The translations under genes and the position numbers were made by a program. The notes beneath the pieces are model-generated. The model had not been told where the DNA came from. It was given only the letters and a program-made list of their open reading frames with translations, and made no database searches. From assembly GCA_964449675.1 (NCBI GenBank), contig CAYVAR010000008.1:1-46762 (forward strand): DNA of 46,762 nt. Reading direction: 5' to 3'. This document shows, in pieces, positions 13,984 through 23,041 of the stretch. Every line of letters starts with the position of its first letter. The stretch's first letter is position 1. Source of the DNA: CAYVAR01 sp964449675. Its GTDB lineage: Bacteria > Patescibacteriota > Microgenomatia > UBA10105 > UBA927.

Positions 13984-16170
13984 ATGTTAAAACGATTGTC
14001 TGTACAAACTATTATAGCTGCAGTTGTCTTTTTTTTAGTGATTATCTTCTTATTTTTTGACCCTCTTACCCATCCCGAAAAAAGCCTTGCGGGTCACGAT
14101 TTTAAGTTAGCAAATATACATTGGAAAAATTTTGCTGTCTATGAATTAAAACATGGCAGAATACCTCTCTGGAATCCCTTTATCAATAGCGGTCAACCCT
14201 TCCTGGCACACCCGGAATCTTCACTTTTTTACCCGCCGAATCTCTTGTATCTCGCTGTGCCTGTTCCCTATGCTATGACCATACTCATCGCTTTTCACGT
14301 ATGGATAGCTCTACTCTTTATGTATAAACTCGTCTCATATTTTGTCAAAGATACACTACCCGCTGTCGCCTCTGGAGTGACGTATGCACTGTCCGGGTAT
14401 TTTGCCGGTAAAATTTTTTCCGGGCACCTAAATTCAATCATCTCTGCATCATTATTTCCCCTTATATTATATTTTTTCGTTGTCGCCATGCACTCACCGA
14501 CAACCAAAAATATTATTAAAAGTATTGTAGCTTTTTCGCTCCTTATCCTTGCCGGATTTCCGGAAAACACCATATATTTTGTCTTGTTTACCACGATTTT
14601 TCTCAGTCTCATGTATAGGAAAAAAATAATAATTGTGGTAATACTACTGGCCTGTATCTACTCCGTAAGCGGATTATTGACGAGTGTGCAACTTACTCCC
14701 AGCTTGGAATATGCCAGACTGACCACGCGCGCCCAAGGTATGGATTACAAGGAGTCCGTAATCTATTCAATGACAAAACAAGAATTACCAAATCTCATCA
14801 ATCGATCATATTATACAAGCTCTATCCCCCAAGGACCTACAGCAGGCTTTCATGAATACCTCAACTATTTAGGCATCATATCACTCGGAGCGGCAATCAT
14901 GGCAGTTCTTATCGCTATTTTGCGATCTTTCTTAGTCAAAAAAAATAAGCTCAACACGACAAAGCACTCGGTAACGATAATTTTAACGCTCCTGGCAGTA
15001 GTGGGATTTCTTGTATCATTTGGCGATTCCTTACCGTATCATATTTACGAATTTCTCTGGACCTATATCCCTCTTTTTCGGTTGTTTCGAATACCGTCCC
15101 ATTATCTTCTTTTTACATTGTTATCAGTAAGCATACTTTCAGGATTAGGTCTGTCGTATTTTAAAAGTACCGCAGTAAAGCTTGCTATCGTTCTTACGAT
15201 CACCATAGATCTCGTGTTTTTTATGAAACCTTTTATAACAACCGACACCATGCCAACATACCCAACCAATCCCCAATTGATACGAGCCTTTGAACTTTTT
15301 GATAAAACATACCGTTTTTATCATACGTACGGAGTATATACGTCTTGGTATAACCTTCTTTGGATATATGACACAAATACTTCACTGACACAAAGAATTG
15401 AAAGCACGCGGGGCTATGACACAATGATTTTAAAACGTTATGGGGATTTCACCAGTGCAATAGACGGCAGAACTATAGTACCGTTTTCATCACGACCGGT
15501 TGATGTTGAACTGAATAACGTTGCCTCTCCTCTGTTTAATCTGCTGTCTCCCAAATACGTTTTCACCCTCACTACCGACGCAGATCTCCAAAAACAATAT
15601 CCCGAGCAATTCAAAACAATCGAACAAAACCGCGACTATACATTATATGAAAATAAACGAGCATTTCCCAAAGGCACCATACTCCATACGATAATACGCA
15701 AAAACAATGCATCTGAAACACTAAGCTATATGACGAGTAATGAATTTAAGCCGGAAAATGAATTAGTCGTAACAGATAAGGAGTATTCCAAATTATCTAA
15801 CATATCCGGTCCACCTGTATCTGCCGAAAAAGTTACTATTGTATCGCGTTTGCCAAATAAAACGGTCTTTACTGTCGAAACGAAAAAAGATGGCGTACTC
15901 CTTATCACTGACATAGCATATCCGGGATGGATGGCAAAAGTTGATTCATCCTCGCCAGTTCCTGTCGCAACTGTAGATTTTCTATTTCAGGGAGTGCGCA
16001 TTCCATCGGGAAACCATACTGTTACTGTTTACTTTTCTCCGATGAGTGTAAAAATTGGACTAGCTATAAGCACCCTCACCATGCTGACACTTCTCATACT
16101 CTGGCGATTCAGTGATCATTTTGATCTTTTCATCTCAAAATATTTAAAACACGTCCAACGTTCAAATTGA
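13984..16170 (+). CDS. YfhO-family membrane protein
   Basis: 728 residues from the ATG at 13984; an upstream ATG at 13882 overlaps the hydrolase and is unlikely. After the first helix comes HWKNFAVYELKHGRIPLWNP and then SSLFYPPNLLYL, the signature of YfhO (PF09586). A dozen or so membrane segments follow, then a large extracytoplasmic part from about 440 and a last helix near 700. YfhO proteins are GT-C-like and implicated in glycosylating teichoic or other envelope polymers. It is second in a (+) set with the hydrolase and a GT-C-like gene. Its paralogue at 37297-39534 carries repeat insertions that this copy lacks. Confidence 0.8.
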   Translation: MLKRLSVQTIIAAVVFFLVIIFLFFDPLTHPEKSLAGHDFKLANIHWKNFAVYELKHGRIPLWNPFINSGQPFLAHPESSLFYPPNLLYLAVPVPYAMTILIAFHVWIALLFMYKLVSYFVKDTLPAVASGVTYALSGYFAGKIFSGHLNSIISASLFPLILYFFVVAMHSPTTKNIIKSIVAFSLLILAGFPENTIYFVLFTTIFLSLMYRKKIIIVVILLACIYSVSGLLTSVQLTPSLEYARLTTRAQGMDYKESVIYSMTKQELPNLINRSYYTSSIPQGPTAGFHEYLNYLGIISLGAAIMAVLIAILRSFLVKKNKLNTTKHSVTIILTLLAVVGFLVSFGDSLPYHIYEFLWTYIPLFRLFRIPSHYLLFTLLSVSILSGLGLSYFKSTAVKLAIVLTITIDLVFFMKPFITTDTMPTYPTNPQLIRAFELFDKTYRFYHTYGVYTSWYNLLWIYDTNTSLTQRIESTRGYDTMILKRYGDFTSAIDGRTIVPFSSRPVDVELNNVASPLFNLLSPKYVFTLTTDADLQKQYPEQFKTIEQNRDYTLYENKRAFPKGTILHTIIRKNNASETLSYMTSNEFKPENELVVTDKEYSKLSNISGPPVSAEKVTIVSRLPNKTVFTVETKKDGVLLITDIAYPGWMAKVDSSSPVPVATVDFLFQGVRIPSGNHTVTVYFSPMSVKIGLAISTLTMLTLLILWRFSDHFDLFISKYLKHVQRSN

Positions 16171-16177
16171 GGATCAT

Positions 16178-17758
16178 ATGGGATTTATCATCATATTTGC
16201 ACTCTTATTAACCGCTGTAAATTCCACCGGTTTGATAACCGGCATACTCTCCCGTCCTCCTGACACCGTCTATTTAGGTATGATTCACTACTACCAAGAC
16301 TACTTTTTCTACGTTAATCATTTTTTCCAGGGGGCTCACGGGGCATGGCTTACGGCAAATCGCTACACAAGCGAGGTGACGCCTCCAAGTATTTTCTACT
16401 GGATCAATATTCTTATGGGAAAGATCGGCGGACTTATAGGATTGTCCCCAATAGCAAGTTATCACACTTCACTCATTGTTTTGACGATACTCATCATATT
16501 TACAGTGTATTTACTGCTCGCTCGTATGTTTCCCAAATCTAAAATCCAAGCATTCATCGGATTTGTCTTTGCCTTTCTTTCAACCTCTCTCATGAATCAT
16601 ATTTACGTAGATGGAAAACCCATGTGGTACCCATTTCAACTTTGGAGAACACCGCACTTTGCACTTCTTGATCGCCTTGCCAGTATCCCTCACCAGATAT
16701 TCCAAACCCTTTTGTTTCTTTTGTTAACAATGATGTGTTTTACTCAAGGCACTGCACACCGGAGAACAAAACTTATACTTATTGGCATCTTAGCATTCTC
16801 ACTTACTTCAAATAACCCAATCCAGGCCATTATTTTTCTTGCTGCTTTTATAGCTACTCAAGGAGTTGCGTATATTCAAAAAAAACCACTACCTTTCAAT
16901 AGACTTCTTGTTCTTTTCCTGGTAACTGCATGTACATTCGTCTATATAAATCTGCTTTCTGAGACACTTCCCCATAGTCAAGCGAGAGCCTGGGAAGGAC
17001 GACAACAAACTATCACATCACCAGCTTTTCTCCTCCTATCAATTGGGCCGATCAGTATTTTGTATTTACTGGGAATAATTCCGTCTTTGCTTTCCGGGAA
17101 CGCAATTTTTATTTTTGCAATCATTCTGACACTCGGAACATATGGGTTATTTCTCTCAAACATTCCTCAGGCTATCGGTGTGTCTGACCTGCGCTTCATA
17201 TTCCCGGCTCTTTATCCATTCATGGGAGCAATTGCGGTAAACGGAGTTGTCCTTATTGCAAAAAAACTTGCCAAAATAATTCCTACCATGACCACTATCA
17301 CCATAGTCATGCTTCTTTTTATACTCATAAGTCTTCCGACGCTCTATTGGGAAATACAGCAAAAAATCCAAAGCCAAACCAATACAAAGGATCAAATTAT
17401 CTATCTCCCGAGTCCAATATATGACATGTTTATGGCGCTAGGGACAATCGGAGGATATAACGACGTCGTACTGGCAAACCCAAACACTAATATGGACCTC
17501 CTGGTCCCTGCGCTCTCCGGTCATACTACCTACTCGGGACATATGCTTCTCACTATCCGTTCCGAGGAAAAACAATTGTTCGGGTCACAATTCTTTTCTC
17601 TGAACAAGCCTGATGCTGAAAGCTGGATTAAGGCTAACAATATCCGTTACGTCCTTTTTACCTCTCTTGACGGAGATATCAAGCGGTTTATCCAAACGTA
17701 CCCATTCCTCAAAATTTACAAAATGTTTGAAGATTCTGCGGCAATTTTTGCTTTATGA
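16178..17758 (+). CDS. GT-C-like membrane protein, TSE/GH family, copy 1
   Basis: 526 residues. GAGG lies 8 bases before the ATG, one of the few clear ribosome binding sites here. After the first helix: YYQDYFFYVNHFFQGAHGAW, then RYTSEVTPPSIFYWINILMG. About ten membrane segments follow, then an extracytoplasmic tail with LVPALSGHTTYSGHMLL. These marks are shared with three other genes in the window (21340, 41300, 43877). The acidic residue in DYFFYV fits a GT-C catalytic loop. The 3' end lies in a 25-bp sequence that is repeated at 19731, so an insertion hit just at this end. Without it, the frame would run on four codons to a TAG. Confidence 0.55.
   Translation: MGFIIIFALLLTAVNSTGLITGILSRPPDTVYLGMIHYYQDYFFYVNHFFQGAHGAWLTANRYTSEVTPPSIFYWINILMGKIGGLIGLSPIASYHTSLIVLTILIIFTVYLLLARMFPKSKIQAFIGFVFAFLSTSLMNHIYVDGKPMWYPFQLWRTPHFALLDRLASIPHQIFQTLLFLLLTMMCFTQGTAHRRTKLILIGILAFSLTSNNPIQAIIFLAAFIATQGVAYIQKKPLPFNRLLVLFLVTACTFVYINLLSETLPHSQARAWEGRQQTITSPAFLLLSIGPISILYLLGIIPSLLSGNAIFIFAIILTLGTYGLFLSNIPQAIGVSDLRFIFPALYPFMGAIAVNGVVLIAKKLAKIIPTMTTITIVMLLFILISLPTLYWEIQQKIQSQTNTKDQIIYLPSPIYDMFMALGTIGGYNDVVLANPNTNMDLLVPALSGHTTYSGHMLLTIRSEEKQLFGSQFFSLNKPDAESWIKANNIRYVLFTSLDGDIKRFIQTYPFLKIYKMFEDSAAIFAL
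17731..17755. repeat. Left 25-bp direct repeat of an insertion
   Basis: Begins AGATTCTGCGGCAATTTTTG and ends CTTTA. It is the last part of the GT-C-like gene. An identical copy lies at 19731-19755, offset by exactly 2000 bases. The flanking bases on both sides differ. Confidence 0.85.
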
Positions 17759-17761
17759 TTA

Positions 17762-17930
17762 TCCCCCTTCGCCAGAAAACCCCGCCGCTTGCGGCGTGGG
17801 TGAATGGCGAGGTAGACCCCGACGAAGCTCCGCAGGAGCGAAGTGGGGTATGCTTCGGAGGGATGAAGCCTTTCGGCGAAATGATACCCCGCCTGAAGAG
17901 AAACGGACGACGGAGAGGCTTCATTTCCGC
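17762..17930. repeat. Three nested hairpins at the left end of the insertion
   Basis: Hairpin one has outer arms CCTTCGCCA/TGGCGAGG and inner arms GCCGC/GCGGC (about 17765-17812). Hairpin two has ACCCC/GGGGT around GCTCC/GGAGC (17816-17849). Hairpin three has ATGAAGCC/GGCTTCAT (17863-17924). The CCTTCGCCA arm is shared with the insert in the tRNA anticodon loop at 9779-9808. No gene is supported here. Confidence 0.6.
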
Positions 17931-18032
17931 TTGAGGCCGCATACGAAAATAACTTGCAATGCAACCCATCCGAACCTCTTAAGCCTCCTCTGAAAAATTC
18001 CGGAAAGGAATTGGCAATAATCGGACGATGAA

Positions 18033-18066
18033 AAAGCTAAGCTTTGCATTTTGAAAGCTTAGCTTT
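18033..18066. terminator. Terminator-like hairpin
   Basis: Perfect 13-base arms AAAGCTAAGCTTT and AAAGCTTAGCTTT around an 8-base loop. It could stop transcripts from the (+) genes upstream, though only a short T run follows. The stretch from 18067 to 18262 holds no supported gene. Confidence 0.45.
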
Positions 18067-18262
18067 AGATACTCGGTGCATTGGAAATATCTGAACTGTT
18101 ACCATTTACACATTTCTCTTCATGTCTCCTTTTATATATAATGCATGGCTACTATCGCATCCTAAATAAGGATTATCCCTTTCTTATCTGCCAAAGCACT
18201 ATTTTTAAAACCATGAGTATTGACCATATAACTGAAATAGCATCTTTATTTTTATATAACCC

Positions 18263-19527
18263 ATGAACTTCTTACGACGATTAATTCGAGGCAATCGGGT
18301 TGAACGAGGCGGGAGTAGTGATCACATGATCCTTCCATTTCAACCCGAATGGCTTCCTCCTCAAGAGTTCCCTGATCCAATTGTTGCACCAGAGGATATG
18401 CTTGGTATATTGGAACAATCTCCTGCAACAACATCTGATAGTCAACGCTATGGTTTCCCTATCGAATGGACGCAGGATCCTGGTTTTGGAATAGTGACTG
18501 ACGGAGAATTAATGACACCAGGGGAATTACATATCGAACATCTGCCTAATATCGCACCATTTCTATTTGACGATGATCCAAATAATAGTTTGGATCATAC
18601 ATTACGACGACTAACTGGTCACACGGCAAGCGATTGCATAAGACTTCGTGGATGGCCAATTACCTTTGGTGTTGTCGCGCACATACTCTTGTATGAAGCA
18701 CAATTTGGCGACGGAAGTAAACCAGCTATTTTATCGTCTACCTTTCAAAAGAAACATTTAGTGATAAAATTGAGAGTCTTTCAAATCTCGGGTTAGTAGA
18801 CTTCCAATATCTCGCTAAAATTAGCTTTATCTTTGATCAACTCCTCACACATGAAGCACACCAACGATTTCACATGGTCCGACCTCTTTATGCGGGTACA
18901 GCCAGATTCAAAGGAGAAGAATTTGGCAGTGCTCCATTTTTTTTCTATACTGCACCATTTATACCCTATGGTGAAATAAATCTTGATGCAATCCGATTAG
19001 TTGATGGCAATAAAATCACAGGAAATGTTCCCTACTTTACCTATGCAGTCACGTATAACAACCAAATGGAAGCTGCAAAACAACAGGAATATGCTATTGC
19101 CTATACTTTAGCACAGCAGAAAGTAAATCCACGCAAAAGGCTAAATTATATGACTGACCAATTAGAAAATCGGTTCCGCGCGGGGCGTCACGAATTACTC
19201 GTGGCAACTATGGTGCTTCATCTTGCTTCAGGTAGTCATCTTCCTATTAGCCACCTCATCAATGCTGGTGATGTAATGGGGGGTATCGATGAATGGGGAA
19301 ATTTACGACACTTGACATGGATCACTATTCGTGGTGGTCTCAAAGTGCTACCGAACATAGAAGACGTTAGTGCGTATCTTCAAACACATCAAGAAACACT
19401 CCCGCCATTTGCTGAAGGCGAAAAATATCTTCTGTATGGAGATGTATCTGATGATGAATTTCGTCAAGCATTTGAAGAGGCAGTCGGCTGTTTTGACTAC
19501 AGTGCACTAAACCGATTTCGAAGATAA
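18263..19527 (+). pseudogene. Unknown gene of the insertion, with a frameshift
   Basis: Two frames, 18263-18796 and 18874-19527, read as one protein of about 420 residues. The second frame is open upstream of its ATG back past 18730 with sensible sequence (SKETFSDKIESLSNLGLVDF), so one indel near 18741-18752, by a short A run, breaks the gene. The N-terminus is Pro-rich (PFQPEWLPPQEFPDP). The C-terminal half has VPYFTYAVTYNNQMEAAKQQ, then YMTDQLENRFRAGRHELLVA and ends DYSALNRFRR. No membrane segment or signal peptide. I do not recognise the family. TATATA lies 4 bases before the ATG. The frameshift could be real or an assembly error. Confidence 0.5.
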
Positions 19528-19539
19528 AATATTATCAAG

Positions 19540-19730
19540 CAACCAAGTATTTAACCATATATTCAAGTATATTCAAGGCCTTCAAGTATAATCAAGGCCT
19601 GGCCTCGATTATATTGTCCTAATGTTCCGTCCAGATACCTTCACTGTATATTGAAGCATAATTATATTGATTCTATTGTCACTGTTTTACTTGAATTGTT
19701 TTATGCTGTAAATTTGGAGAAACGAAGTGG
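19540..19730. other. Gene-free right end of the insertion
   Basis: Short repeats of TTCAAGTATA and AAGGCCTTGA type lie at 19562-19606. No gene is seen. Confidence 0.35.
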
Positions 19731-19755
19731 AGATTCTGCGGCAATTTTTGCTTTA
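19731..19755. repeat. Right 25-bp direct repeat of the insertion
   Basis: Identical to 17731-17755. Its last three bases (TTA) are the stop codon of the minus-strand GT-C gene, so the repeat touches the 3' ends of two convergent genes. Confidence 0.85.
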
Positions 19756-21312
19756 CATCCGTTCTAGGAGTCCGGCGATGTTTGGATCGGGTACAAAATG
19801 AGCTCGAATATAATTTTTTTCATCAATAGATAAAGTATTTACCCTCAACAAGTCGCCTTCATAAATATAAAGAGTTTGGGTTTTTTCAAGATAGGAAATA
19901 ACGGACGACGGCTTTGGCTTCATAAATGGCACAAATTCTCCAAAGGGCAGACAACAGATATAGTAAGGATCTTTATAGTAGAGAGTACGGCCATCCAAAT
20001 CGAGAAGATACTGGTCAAATGGAATTGTTTTATGAATGTTTTCAATATTTGCTAACGCGGCTTTGTTTGTCCAAACTAGTTTAGGTGAATTGACGAGGAG
20101 AAAAGTTTTATAGAGAGTTCCGAGTAAAATAATTATACTCGTTATACCCATTATAAAAGATATAGAATTTCTCTTGGCTTTCGCCCAAACTATGTCTACA
20201 GCATCAGCCGCGTAAAAAGACACAAAAACAGCAATAGGAATGAGGTACTGTGCGTGACGAAGAGGATAAATCCAGAAAAAGAATATAACATGGGCAAAAA
20301 AAGATCCGGCAATTAGAAACTCACTCCATGACTCTCCCTTGCCCGCCATAGCCGCGCCCTGCGGGGCGACGGAGGGTCCTAGCCATGGAGTCAAAAGTCG
20401 TACCGCACCCATCGTTAAGCCAATAATCCATACGACGTGGTTAACAAACAGTCCCGCCGACCACCCAGTCTCCCCGTAGTAGGTATCGTTGGGATAGAAA
20501 AACAAGTCCGGCTGCATGGGAAACATTTTGGCTGTCTCTTGTCCCACTACGGCCGGCAACGAAGTAATGGAGTACCACACAAGACCTATGTCTCTCAAAA
20601 AGAGCGACCACAATCCTAACATACCTATCGGTACTAAAATTCCGATAAAAAATGGCAAGATATTTTTCCCCTTCTTTTTCTCGCGAAGCGAGATCCCGCT
20701 CCGCGGGACCCAAATCCCCCATCCGATTGCTACAAGTACCGCCACAGCAACCTGCGGAAGAGTTTTGGGAAGCACAAGAAGGGAAAGACCATAAAACACT
20801 CCAGAAAAAAACCACACTGCAATTTTCTTCCCCCTTATCCCCCTTACTTGAAAAGTAAGTCCCAACGTCGCCAAAAGCATAGCTAATGTATCTGGCCGAA
20901 TTTCGAGGAATTTATCCGACGGCAGCGGAAGAAATACCAGAAGCAGTGGAGCGAGAAGTGCCACCCAACTTCTTCGTACTTCCCAAAAAAGAAGCCCCGT
21001 AACGAGACTGAGCGCACAAAAGATAACAAAGGCCAATACGCGGCCGGCAATAAATGCCGTAACTCCATGGAAAAATGCAAATAACGGAGCCAACACCCAT
21101 AAAAACCCCGGCGGGACATAGAAAAAAAAGTCTCGATACGGTAGTTTTCCGGAGAATACATTGTACGCCCAGTGCAAATACGCATATTCATCAGCATCAA
21201 AATAGCGCGTGAGAGCAAGCTGAAGCTTCCACCAGAAAAAAACGACGAGAACAAATGTTATCGACCCAATCAACATAACCAGTGTAGCTCTGTCTCGCCT
21301 CTTTTGTTTCAT
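19753..21312 (-). CDS. GT-C glycosyltransferase, PMT/ArnT-like
   Basis: 519 residues from the ATG at 21312 (MKQKRRDRAT); an ATG at 21348 would add 12 residues and overlap the divergent gene. After the first helix: RYFDADEYAYLHWAYNVFSGKLPYRD, with the acidic pair that binds the metal or donor in PMT/ArnT enzymes. About ten membrane segments follow. The tail is extracytoplasmic (LDGRTLYYKDPYYICCLPFG). It should transfer a sugar from a polyprenyl phosphate to an outside acceptor. It is divergent from the gene at 21340 with 27 bases between, so they may share a regulatory region. Confidence 0.65.
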   Translation of the reverse strand: MKQKRRDRATLVMLIGSITFVLVVFFWWKLQLALTRYFDADEYAYLHWAYNVFSGKLPYRDFFFYVPPGFLWVLAPLFAFFHGVTAFIAGRVLAFVIFCALSLVTGLLFWEVRRSWVALLAPLLLVFLPLPSDKFLEIRPDTLAMLLATLGLTFQVRGIRGKKIAVWFFSGVFYGLSLLVLPKTLPQVAVAVLVAIGWGIWVPRSGISLREKKKGKNILPFFIGILVPIGMLGLWSLFLRDIGLVWYSITSLPAVVGQETAKMFPMQPDLFFYPNDTYYGETGWSAGLFVNHVVWIIGLTMGAVRLLTPWLGPSVAPQGAAMAGKGESWSEFLIAGSFFAHVIFFFWIYPLRHAQYLIPIAVFVSFYAADAVDIVWAKAKRNSISFIMGITSIIILLGTLYKTFLLVNSPKLVWTNKAALANIENIHKTIPFDQYLLDLDGRTLYYKDPYYICCLPFGEFVPFMKPKPSSVISYLEKTQTLYIYEGDLLRVNTLSIDEKNYIRAHFVPDPNIAGLLERM

Positions 21313-21339
21313 AGAAAAATCAAGTATGTTTACTGTTAT

Positions 21340-23004
21340 ATGATACATCGTTTACCAAAACGTGCGGAAACACTCCTCGTTTTTGTGATATCAGTTGGAT
21401 TTACTCTGGTTAACTCCCTTCACGTCATCACCCAATGGCTTACGAATGCACCTGATCGTGTTTTTACCGGCATAGCACAATATGTTGAAGACTACTTTTT
21501 TTATGTAGATATTATGGCTCAAGGAGCATCAGGACATTTAGCTGCTCTCCCTCATTTTACCAGCGAACAATTTCCAGCTTCATTCATTTATTGGTACAAC
21601 GCGCTTATCGGTTGGACAGGGCACGTGGTTGGACTCTCTCCGTTTGCTAGCTACAACATAGCACTCATAACTTTTGTCTTTATCCTTTGTTTCCTCTGGT
21701 ACGTAGTATCCAAACTCATCTACCCAACCAACCGCTTTGCCCGCCTCACGTGTTTCTTTTTTATCCTTTCTGCATCAGGATTTATTGATATCAATAATTT
21801 TCTTATACATAAACGGATTGATCTCTTTGGTCAATTTTGGTTTTCCCCAGCCCCGGCATTTAACCGCCTGGGGGCAGTGCCGCACCAAGCCTTGCAAACA
21901 ATACTTCTCATAATTCTGATTATATGCTTTTCTCACGTATTATCGCGTTTAGTATCAAAACATTTTTTCAGTAAGTCGGACCTGAGCTTACTTATGCTAC
22001 TTGCCGGATTAAGTTTCCTTACCTCAACCATGAGTCCCATTCAAATGCTTCTCTTGGTGTCGGCAGCTCTCCTTACGACAATTTGGCTTGCACATTCTAC
22101 GCGGAGAGTCCAATTACTCATGTATATCATGCCTGCTTCTGTTTTGTTACTTGCGACCTTTCCGGGATTTTTTCTGTCTTATCGATGGTTTCTTCATCCA
22201 ATTTTTGTGGTAGCCAGATTATGGGAGGCTTCTCAAAATGTGTCTGTTTCTATTTTTTCTATGATCTTAGCAATCGGTCCCATCGTTTTTCTGATTCCCT
22301 TTGGCATAATTTCATTTCTTAAAAATGCAACGCCACTTCGGGTTACGTTTTTTCTCTACGGAATGCTTTCGTTTATTGTATTTTATTCACCGATACCAAA
22401 AACTATCGGTTCTTCCCCGACTCGATGGATCCACCCAGCACCGTATGCCATACTCGCAATTCTAGCAACTGAAGGAGTACTTACTGTGTCACGTGTCCTG
22501 TATCAAGTGTCAAGGAAAAAAATTCCATTGGTCATTGGTCATCGGTCATTGGTCATTCTCTACTTCTTCCTGACCCTCCCCGCCCTCTACTCCCAAATTG
22601 ATGCCCGTACCAATACAACCTTACAAACGGTCTTCACCGATGCCTTAACTTCTAACCTTAACCACGTACCCAGACCCGTAGTTGAAGCGCTCATGTGGCT
22701 GAAAAACCAACCGGATACTATTAAATATCATTCCGTCGTCCTCACAGATCCCTCTCTCCCCTACGATATCTTGGTTCCGGTGTTTACAGGAAAAATTTCT
22801 TTCACCGGCCATCCGGTACATACCTTGTATGCAGAGGTAAAAGCGACATTGCGTCAACAATTTTTTAATGGAGAAATGAGTAACGTTGAAGCACAAAAAT
22901 TCCTTACCGACCACCACATCGGATTTGCAATATCAAAAAAACAAATGCTTCCTTTTGCCACAAAAATTTTTTCCAATGAATCGCTATCTGTTTTTGCTTT
23001 TTAA
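21340..23004 (+). CDS. GT-C-like membrane protein, TSE/GH family, copy 2
   Basis: 554 residues from the ATG at 21340 (MIHRLPKRAETLLVF); a longer upstream frame only shadows the minus-strand gene. It carries the family marks: YVEDYFFYVDIMAQGASGHL, then FTSEQFPASFIYWYNALIGW and GLSPFASYN, and in the tail LVPVFTGKISFTGHPVHT. The last residues, SLSVFAF, align with SAAIFAL in copy 1. A repeat of GGTCATT units at 22526-22557 is read in frame as PLVIGHRSLVILY, between two membrane segments. Function as for copy 1: a probable glycosyltransferase with unknown substrate. Confidence 0.55.
   Translation: MIHRLPKRAETLLVFVISVGFTLVNSLHVITQWLTNAPDRVFTGIAQYVEDYFFYVDIMAQGASGHLAALPHFTSEQFPASFIYWYNALIGWTGHVVGLSPFASYNIALITFVFILCFLWYVVSKLIYPTNRFARLTCFFFILSASGFIDINNFLIHKRIDLFGQFWFSPAPAFNRLGAVPHQALQTILLIILIICFSHVLSRLVSKHFFSKSDLSLLMLLAGLSFLTSTMSPIQMLLLVSAALLTTIWLAHSTRRVQLLMYIMPASVLLLATFPGFFLSYRWFLHPIFVVARLWEASQNVSVSIFSMILAIGPIVFLIPFGIISFLKNATPLRVTFFLYGMLSFIVFYSPIPKTIGSSPTRWIHPAPYAILAILATEGVLTVSRVLYQVSRKKIPLVIGHRSLVILYFFLTLPALYSQIDARTNTTLQTVFTDALTSNLNHVPRPVVEALMWLKNQPDTIKYHSVVLTDPSLPYDILVPVFTGKISFTGHPVHTLYAEVKATLRQQFFNGEMSNVEAQKFLTDHHIGFAISKKQMLPFATKIFSNESLSVFAF
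22526..22557. repeat. CATTGGT tandem repeat in a coding region
   Basis: Units CATTGGT, CATTGGT, CATCGGT, CATTGGT, CATT. Read in frame in the GT-C-like gene copy 2. Confidence 0.7.
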
Positions 23005-23034
23005 CAATGTAACAATGAAACAATGTAACAATTT
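23005..23034. repeat. AACAATGT repeat between genes
   Basis: Units AACAATGT, AACAATGA, AACAATGT, AACAAT fill the gap between the stop at 23004 and the ATG at 23042. Confidence 0.6.
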
Positions 23035-23041
23035 CTGATGT

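Larger units (their letters stand above)
17756..19730. mobile_element. Inserted segment between 25-bp direct repeats
   Basis: 1975 bases between identical direct repeats at the 3' end of a gene, a layout like att sites of an integrated element. It holds three hairpins (17762-17930), a 13-bp hairpin (18033-18066), and one unknown gene (18263-19527). No integrase or transposase is seen, so mobility in its own right is not shown. Confidence 0.55.

Noticed and set aside
17613..17993. Frames on both strands across 17709-17993
   Set aside because: They run through GC-rich hairpins and the end of a GT-C-like gene in another frame. The sequence composition follows the palindromes, not codons.
18081..18266. 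61-codon plus-strand frame before the unknown gene
   Set aside because: No motif, no start signal, and it overlaps the start of the gene at 18263.
17731..19755. Target-site duplication of a transposon
   Set aside because: 25 bp is too long for most transposases and no terminal inverted repeats adjoin it. An att-like origin fits better.
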